From: Roseburia sp. | GTDB taxonomy: Bacteria > Bacillota > Clostridia > Lachnospirales > Lachnospiraceae | Length of the DNA stretch: 8,606 nt | NCBI GenBank assembly: GCA_030844625.1 | Contig: JAUUNJ010000092.1 | Location: 1-8,606 of the forward strand | Direction of reading: 5' to 3' | The notes under the pieces: generated by a model | Database searches by the model: none | Told to the model about the DNA's origin: nothing | What the model saw: the letters and a program-made list of their open reading frames with translations, nothing else | Shown: in pieces, positions 7,101 through 8,606 of the stretch | Numbering within the stretch: the first letter of the stretch is position 1 | Layout of the letters: the number at the start of each line of letters is the position of its first letter | Translations under genes and position numbers: made by a program

Positions 7101-8353
7101 CTTACATTCTGCTGATAGCATGTAAAATTATCAGTATTTTCTGCAAAACCTTTTAAAACTCTGTGGATTGTCTTCCAGTTTTTAGCATCACTTGACACCT
7201 GAACATCATAAATCTTTCCTGCGTCCTTATTCCAGTCAACAATCACTCGTCCAATAGTATAATCCTTGCCCAAATCAACATATATCCACTGATCATCACC
7301 CTGATAGGATGTAAAAGATGTATTTTTCTTTCCGTCAACTGCATTTTCTGCTTTTATTTCATCAAGTGCACCCTGTTTAAGGTCTCCATTTTCGTCATAC
7401 ATCCACCACTCATCTCTCAAACCTGAGCATTTAACCGACTGATTCAGTGCTAAGTTTGTCCCATAATTTTCAGGTGGTTTTACCACTCCACCGGTACCAT
7501 ATACCTGAAATTCATAGAAAGAACATCCATACTCATAATTTGGTGTCTGTCTCTCTGTACAGACAATTTTTACATATCTTGCCTGTTTCTGAGCAGCACT
7601 CAAATCATCGAATGTAATGGTCTGTTTCAATGGATCTGTGCCCGGCTGTTCCTCCTGCTTGTCGCCGCCACCTTCTTTCACTTCTATATCCATTTCACCA
7701 CGGCCAGCTTCCGCTTTTGTGTCCTTATCGAGGGCAATTACAATAAGCTTATGTGCTCCTTCGCTTAATTTAATCTGTCCCTGATTTGGTCCATGGCTGT
7801 TAAACTTATAGCCGTCAGGTGCAGTAGCAACAGTATTCTCATCATCAATGCATACCTTATAAGTTGCATTATCTACCGATGTCCAATTCGCCTGAATCGT
7901 TCCCATACCATCAGCCACGCTCTGAACCTCATATGAAATGCTCATAGCTGTGGGATCCGTTGTTCCTGATGAACCTTTTCCTTTTGTATATACGGTTGTC
8001 CAAGTTTCTTCGTCATCTGAAAATTGAATCTCATATGACTTTGCATAGGCAGCCTCCCAATGAATATAGATATGGTCAATATCTGCCTTCTTTCCAAGGT
8101 CTACATAAAACCATTCATTCTTATCATCATTTCCTGCCTGCCATCTTGTCCCTTCATCATCATCAACTGCATTTTCCGGAGCCTCTCTTCCGTTCTGTGA
8201 ACTGGCATAAACCGGTCTGTCTACAGAAATACAGTATGGTTCTTCGCCGCTGTCTGCTGCGGAAATATTTACCAACTGCATCTGTGGGCAAATCGTTACT
8301 ACCATTGCCATCACAAGCATTAATGATATTGTTTTTCCAATAAATCCTTTCAT
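1106..8353 (-). CDS. Giant secreted multimodular GH81 endo-beta-1,3-glucanase
   Basis: This 2,415-residue protein is predicted to be exported and to cut internal beta-1,3-glucosidic bonds (laminarin, curdlan, callose, yeast/fungal wall glucan). Residues 1-33 are a signal peptide, with cleavage near NISAAD. Domain order: discoidin 42-287 with a nested Fn3-like domain (134-230); discoidin 298-444; GH81 module about 484-1259; chitobiase C-terminal-like 1267-1360; discoidin 1363-1494; chitobiase C-terminal-like 1498-1577; Big_2 Ig-like 1578-1651 and 1654-1734; discoidin-like 1741-1897; Fn3-like 1901-1991; discoidin-like 1994-2151; Fn3-like 2154-2236; PETST linker 2240-2304; lysine-rich tail 2314-2415. 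GH81 is inferred from NSWW, DHHFTYGYF, GHSWAGG and NQESASEA; candidate catalytic residues are D916, E994 and E998. The start is the second in-frame ATG, four bases after AGGAGG; using the ATG at 8371 would place that site inside the coding sequence. There is no LPXTG motif, dockerin, S-layer domain or C-terminal membrane segment. The family assignment is strong; the exact substrate is inferred. Confidence 0.95.
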   Translation of the reverse strand: MKGFIGKTISLMLVMAMVVTICPQMQLVNISAADSGEEPYCISVDRPVYASSQNGREAPENAVDDDEGTRWQAGNDDKNEWFYVDLGKKADIDHIYIHWEAAYAKSYEIQFSDDEETWTTVYTKGKGSSGTTDPTAMSISYEVQSVADGMGTIQANWTSVDNATYKVCIDDENTVATAPDGYKFNSHGPNQGQIKLSEGAHKLIVIALDKDTKAEAGRGEMDIEVKEGGGDKQEEQPGTDPLKQTITFDDLSAAQKQARYVKIVCTERQTPNYEYGCSFYEFQVYGTGGVVKPPENYGTNLALNQSVKCSGLRDEWWMYDENGDLKQGALDEIKAENAVDGKKNTSFTSYQGDDQWIYVDLGKDYTIGRVIVDWNKDAGKIYDVQVSSDAKNWKTIHRVLKGFAENTDNFTCYQQNVRYVKVLGYTKVESGSGIGINELSVYEYKDGDSKENETIEELPTRQIVNNANGKGSYVSGEMYNEKNKLPTFINEETIKTPIDSNSWWSSAMVQTFSNLLCSTPLKAGFSKKGLGILTATSGWVGTRKETDLGTDQSSEELRDFYVSPENLEISSAYDRVEDYGDYSVKLGLMDDNGLQMKSTIVKGSPYIYNEFCDNTVAYISGSSITDVFDGNGNVVLTNKGDQLTTDHIGFKSFDEENTKAGNDGAYYCVNVPAGTTFKVMVGAPNYKIKITFPSAKDNYMSVAAMTKKGDIDTYYKHGYAFVTDTAVDYTYDKSNSKIVTTYTATTKTMRTGFSNVTMHALFPHQWKHSSDASVPVATYTSVRGNMKAIWSNTFTTTQQFAGLLPTFATPDSDMFNSTEMIEYLNAVVASKINTDPVDDAYWEGKNVHPLAISVLMADQLGETEIKDKLLKKLKSIMVDWFNYDGGDDKCYLIYNKDWGTVYYPNSAYGANAAICDHHFTYGYFMFGAAVLATYDKQFYKDYKDMVEILVRDYADPMEPEDDGNMFCKFRAFDQYAGHSWAGGYADSDSGNNQESASEALFSWVGMYLWGEATQNQTYIDAGAYGFTTEMDAVEQYWFDYDEDNWLDEYPFQAAGQIYGASMGYGTYFGGQPVYVFGIQWLPISEYLTNYGMNQEKCAKIYQGLEDDTQYAINIEKILHQEELDKGLSEDQWWHDPDKYVTPDNGWQHITWPFLSQTDPQRAYEKFEANVTSVQTEDRANTLWFIAAMDQLGYRTTDYVVTGNIQGSVYYNKNSEKYTAQVWNPTDSTQTVTVIDKTGKTVGTAKIGSRGLVSFNIDTDKNFSLTQVATPVMKATSLTGGTVTENITGEAVFDDTQLIELSCAESGATIYYTTDGTVPTTSSNVYKDRILVSSNTTIKAVAVKNGYIDSAYNATAVVINGDTVESSENLALGKTATASSENGAEVASKAIDGDGTTRWQATTDNDADAQWIQVDLGSVQAVNSVKINWEAAYAAKYQIQVSTDGENWTTVSEENGLVGEVISNFAATKARYVRMQGVSRGTQYGYSIYEMEVYGALQAQSPTITPVSGTYQGNQTVTLSTAVKGAEIKYTLDGSEPTEDSPTYTAPFTITKSTIVKAVTYRKGMILSDPTEASIIIAGTVALNKTSAKIAIDRTVQLAAMSDETVTWTSSNTAVAAVDQTGLVTGKTPGTTVITAKTSSGKTATCTVTVTEPVHITSIELSKATMEMKNKTSETLELKINPADTTDDTTAVWESSDENVVTVNNNGTLTAKGEGEATITVTVGKFTTTCKVIVGPAATTAEMAISPKYNAALKKQVTVYPGVEEGDAKYITDGALTAGGNHCALSSGWGYTKESYAIIDLGDTYDASTIDLIAVQYKDTAENDTVLGRKYSIEYSANGVDYTTVYESDTVKAEDFDADNCVYANMIGKTGAVRYVKVYYPQTANFGIQISEIAVLSTEQNLKTIEVEMCDDPEDLIVTSDNICEITYTIQAGAEQSDYKYIVYLDGTKVSDLIDAGTYTIKNVTAGTHKVQVVSYYDKKTSAGITREVEVDDGSLKAYVDTVRNLSKGATVTVENIEAEQQEGSKNPATLVDGKISANTADVVETTWGSKTATITIDLGQAYAKDEIDEVLIAFKANNTNATAYNIEFSGDGTNYEKVIDVTGAEYKEALEDKFDGTKYTQDTVRYVKINLTGGNYNWGYQISEIAVMGTDKYMPTEAEGLVAISPEYNVIQVYWIGTNENQTYSVYIDGALKSMNVAAGTYVYNGIDGGEHTVKVVAKLNDIESKGVTTSVTVEDDSPTAPETSTPETSTPETSTPETSTPESSTPEQGTPEPGTPNVTTPNSSGVSQPTTKVSSESETTTPKIATTTSAQNVTVKVGKTKVKKATKKVAVKKAKISLKKIKGAKKYQIQISKAKKFKKKNILVKKTVKKVKFTIKSKKIKDKKKLYVRARAMKIVNGVKYYGKWSKKKKVKIK
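1109..1414 (-). other. Lysine-rich Fn3-like C-terminal tail
   Basis: Residues 2314-2415 contain about 42 lysines in 102 residues and almost no acidic residue, in contrast to the rest of the protein, which is rich in Asp, Glu and Thr. Pieces such as KKIKGAKKYQIQISKAKKF, LYVRARAM and VKYYGKWSKKKKVKIK follow the Fn3-like domain often found at the C-terminus of secreted Lachnospiraceae proteins (family knowledge). It may hold the enzyme to the anionic cell wall (inference); no covalent sorting signal is present. Confidence 0.75.
1524..1635 (-). repeat. 15-bp tandem repeat encoding a (ETSTP)n linker
   Basis: Five near-identical 15-bp units lie at 1561-1635 (TTGTTTCCGGCGTGC on the plus strand, with single-base variants), and degenerate copies extend to about 1524. 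On the minus strand each encodes Glu-Thr-Ser-Thr-Pro, then ESSTP, EQGTP and EPGTP variants. The unit is a multiple of three, so copy-number change keeps the frame. The product is a flexible, extended Pro/Thr linker between the last Fn3-like domain and the basic tail. Confidence 0.9.
1646..3133 (-). other. Two tandem discoidin-like plus Fn3-like pairs
   Basis: Two related two-domain units follow each other. Unit A is a discoidin-like domain (residues 1741-1897, ending RYVKVYYPQ ... QISEIAVLST) plus an Fn3-like domain (1901-1991, YIVYLDGTKV, AGTYTIKNVTAGTHKVQVV). Unit B is a discoidin-like domain (1994-2151, ending RYVKINLTGG ... QISEIAVMGT) plus an Fn3-like domain (2154-2236, YSVYIDGALK, AGTYVYNGIDGGEHTVKVV). 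The matching order and shared QISEIAV and AGTY...G.H/EHTVKVV motifs indicate an old internal duplication. These discoidin-like domains are divergent from domains 1 and 3, so their ligand may differ. Confidence 0.75.
3152..3622 (-). other. Two tandem bacterial Ig-like (Big_2) domains
   Basis: Residues 1578-1651 and 1654-1734 each follow the Big_2 pattern. The first reads VALNKTSAKIAI, VTWTSSNTAVAAVDQTGLVTG and GTTVITAKTSSGKTATCTVTV. The second reads IELSKATMEMKN, AVWESSDENVVTVNNNGTLTA and EATITVTVGKFTTTCKVIV. Such domains usually act as rigid surface spacers; here they separate the catalytic half from the C-terminal half of the protein. Confidence 0.9.
3623..4555 (-). other. Chitobiase C-terminal-like / discoidin 3 / chitobiase C-terminal-like block
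   Basis: Two copies of the small chitobiase/beta-hexosaminidase C-terminal-like domain flank a complete discoidin domain. The first copy (residues 1267-1360) contains ATIYYTTDGTVPTTSS and TTIKAVAVKNGY. The second (1498-1577) contains AEIKYTLDGSEPTEDSPTY and STIVKAVTYRKG. The discoidin domain between them (1363-1494) has NLALGKTATASS, AIDGDGTTRWQA, WIQVDLG, YQIQVSTDGENWTTV and YSIYEMEVYG. The chitobiase C-terminal-like domains are usual spacers or binding modules in secreted clostridial glycosidases and are not catalytic. Confidence 0.85.
4577..6904 (-). other. GH81 catalytic module within the giant glucanase
   Basis: This stretch encodes residues about 484-1259. The N-terminal beta-sandwich half begins with LPTFINE and the NSWWSSAMVQ motif (residues 501-510). 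The helical catalytic core carries DHHFTYGYF (D916) and GHSWAGG (977-983), then NNQESASEAL with E994 and E998. D916 and E994 are 78 residues apart and the two glutamates four apart. This agrees with the Asp...Glu-x3-Glu arrangement I recall for characterised GH81 enzymes, where inversion uses Asp as acid and one Glu as base. The module closes with a small beta segment (YTAQVWNPTDS). No key residue is missing, so it is probably active. Confidence 0.88.
7022..7462 (-). other. Discoidin domain 2 (CBM32-like) immediately before the GH81 module
   Basis: Residues 298-444 show the discoidin signature: NLALNQSVKCSG, an AVDGKKNTSFTS loop, QWIYVDLGKDYTIGRVIVDW, YDVQVSSDAKNW, RYVKVLG and a closing GINELSVYEY strand. 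About 30 residues rich in Trp, Asp and Glu are inserted between the first strand and the AVDG loop (EWWMYDENGD). The role is most likely glycan binding next to the catalytic module; the ligand is unknown. Confidence 0.8.
7493..8230 (-). other. Discoidin domain 1 interrupted by a nested Fn3-like domain
   Basis: The N-terminal half of a discoidin/CBM32-like fold (residues 42-127: ENAVDDDEGTRWQAG, WFYVDLG, YEIQFSDDEETWTTV) is separated from its C-terminal half (ARYVKIVCTERQ ... CSFYEFQVYGTG, ending at 287). Between them are about 118 extra residues relative to discoidin domain 3 of the same protein. The extra part (residues about 134-230) has the Fn3-like pattern YKVCIDDE ... LSEGAHKLIVIALD, followed by a GGGDKQEEQPG linker. 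Both halves of the discoidin domain appear intact. Confidence 0.7.
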
Positions 8354-8357
8354 ATTT

Positions 8358-8363
8358 CCTCCT
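8358..8363 (-). promoter_or_regulatory. Ribosome binding site that sets the glucanase start
   Basis: The minus strand reads AGGAGG four bases before the ATG at 8351-8353. An in-frame ATG further upstream (8369-8371) would have this site inside its third to fifth codons and has no purine-rich site of its own, so translation most likely begins at 8353. Confidence 0.85.
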
Positions 8364-8379
8364 ATAAACATACTTTTAT

Positions 8380-8409
8380 AACATAATTATAAATTTCTTC
8401 ATAAGTCAA
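8380..8409 (-). promoter_or_regulatory. Candidate sigma-A promoter of the glucanase gene
   Basis: On the minus strand TTGACT (8409-8404, five of six matches to TTGACA) is followed after 18 bases by TATGTT (8385-8380, four of six matches to TATAAT). Transcription would start near 8373, leaving about 20 bases of leader, just enough for the AGGAGG site. The surrounding DNA is very AT-rich, so chance matches are possible. Confidence 0.4.
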
Positions 8410-8449
8410 AACAAGAATAAAAAAGGTTTTAATTTTTTTTCGTCAGTAT

Positions 8450-8475
8450 GTATAAAAAATAATGTTATTTTATAC
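8450..8475. repeat. AT-rich inverted repeat upstream of the glucanase gene
   Basis: GTATAAAA (8450-8457) and TTTTATAC (8468-8475) are perfect 8-bp inverted arms around a 10-bp spacer, between the cre-like site and the candidate promoter. It could be a regulator binding site, but no family can be assigned from the sequence. Confidence 0.4.
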
Positions 8476-8487
8476 GATTTTTTCGAA

Positions 8488-8501
8488 TGTAAGCGTTTAC
8501 A
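8488..8501. promoter_or_regulatory. cre / LacI-family operator
   Basis: The 14-bp site reads TGTAAGCGTTTACA on the plus strand and TGTAAACGCTTACA on the minus strand. It is a near-perfect palindrome around a central CG, with only one pair of positions asymmetric. It fits the published CcpA cre consensus WTGNAANCGNWNNCW with flanking A/T. It lies about 79 bases upstream of the candidate -35 element. A dedicated LacI-family regulator could bind the same type of site. Confidence 0.65.
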
Positions 8502-8546
8502 TATTTGTCATTTTTACAATTGTTTTTTTCTTAAAAAAAATGTTTC

Positions 8547-8602
8547 AAAAAGGTGCTGTTGCGTTAGTGATTCAAAATCACAAACACAACAGCACCTTTT
8601 TT
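8547..8602 (-). terminator. Long hairpin terminator, probably of the gene to the right of the window
   Basis: GGTGCTGTTG (8552-8561) pairs perfectly with CAACAGCACC (8587-8596). The stem continues inward, past single mismatches, with GTT/AAC and GTGATT/AATCAC around a CAA loop, giving 19 pairs plus flanking A5/T5. T-tracts follow on both strands, so it could act in both directions. Since both genes here are on the minus strand and no plus-strand gene ends nearby, it most likely ends a minus-strand gene to the right and insulates the glucanase promoter. Confidence 0.8.
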
Positions 8603-8606
8603 GTTC

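Noticed and set aside
7960..8343. Plus-strand open frame of 127 codons opposite the N-terminus of the glucanase
   Set aside because: It is antisense to the signal peptide and first discoidin domain, and its His/Leu/Ser-rich product has no recognisable pattern.
8460..8500. A second possible promoter using TATAAA next to the cre-like site
   Set aside because: The nearest -35-like hexamer (TTACAT) is only about 12 bases away, too short a spacer. In DNA this AT-rich a lone TATAAA means little.
8523..8540. T7 tract next to an A8 tract that could form a hairpin
   Set aside because: It consists only of A/T homopolymers and is as easily explained as the tail of the adjacent terminator region in AT-rich intergenic DNA.

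Overview
The window looks like a piece of a low-GC Gram-positive (Firmicutes) chromosome, most likely a gut Lachnospiraceae-type clostridium. This rests on AT-rich non-coding DNA, strong AGGAGG ribosome binding sites, a cre-type catabolite operator, and a giant secreted multimodular glycoside hydrolase ending in a lysine-rich Fn3-like tail of the kind common in that family. The species cannot be named from the sequence.

Both supported genes read right to left on the minus strand. The dominant one (8353 to 1106, 2,415 residues from the preferred start) encodes a secreted GH81 endo-beta-1,3-glucanase. Its order from the N-terminus is: signal peptide; a discoidin (F5/8 type C, CBM32-like) domain with an Fn3-like domain nested inside it; a second discoidin domain; the GH81 catalytic module; a chitobiase C-terminal-like domain; a third discoidin domain; another chitobiase C-terminal-like domain; two bacterial Ig-like (Big_2) domains; two tandem discoidin-like plus Fn3-like pairs; a Pro/Glu/Thr/Ser repeat linker; and a very basic Fn3-like tail. 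The gene ends at a Rho-independent terminator (1051-1086).

Downstream, with its own extended -10 promoter and ribosome binding site, starts a second secreted protein (951 to 1, cut by the window edge). It carries a related discoidin plus Fn3-like pair, but its catalytic or functional domain, if any, lies outside the window. To the right of the glucanase gene lies about 250 bp of non-coding DNA. It holds a candidate sigma-A promoter, an AT-rich inverted repeat, a near-palindromic cre/LacI-type operator and a long hairpin that probably terminates the gene further right.

The two genes look like a locus for capture and degradation of beta-1,3-glucan (fungal or yeast wall glucan, callose, curdlan-like polymers), probably under carbon-source control. 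There are no RNA genes, CRISPR arrays or mobile elements, and nothing resembles a defence system. The most unusual features are the nested discoidin/Fn3 arrangement and the size and composition of the glucanase.
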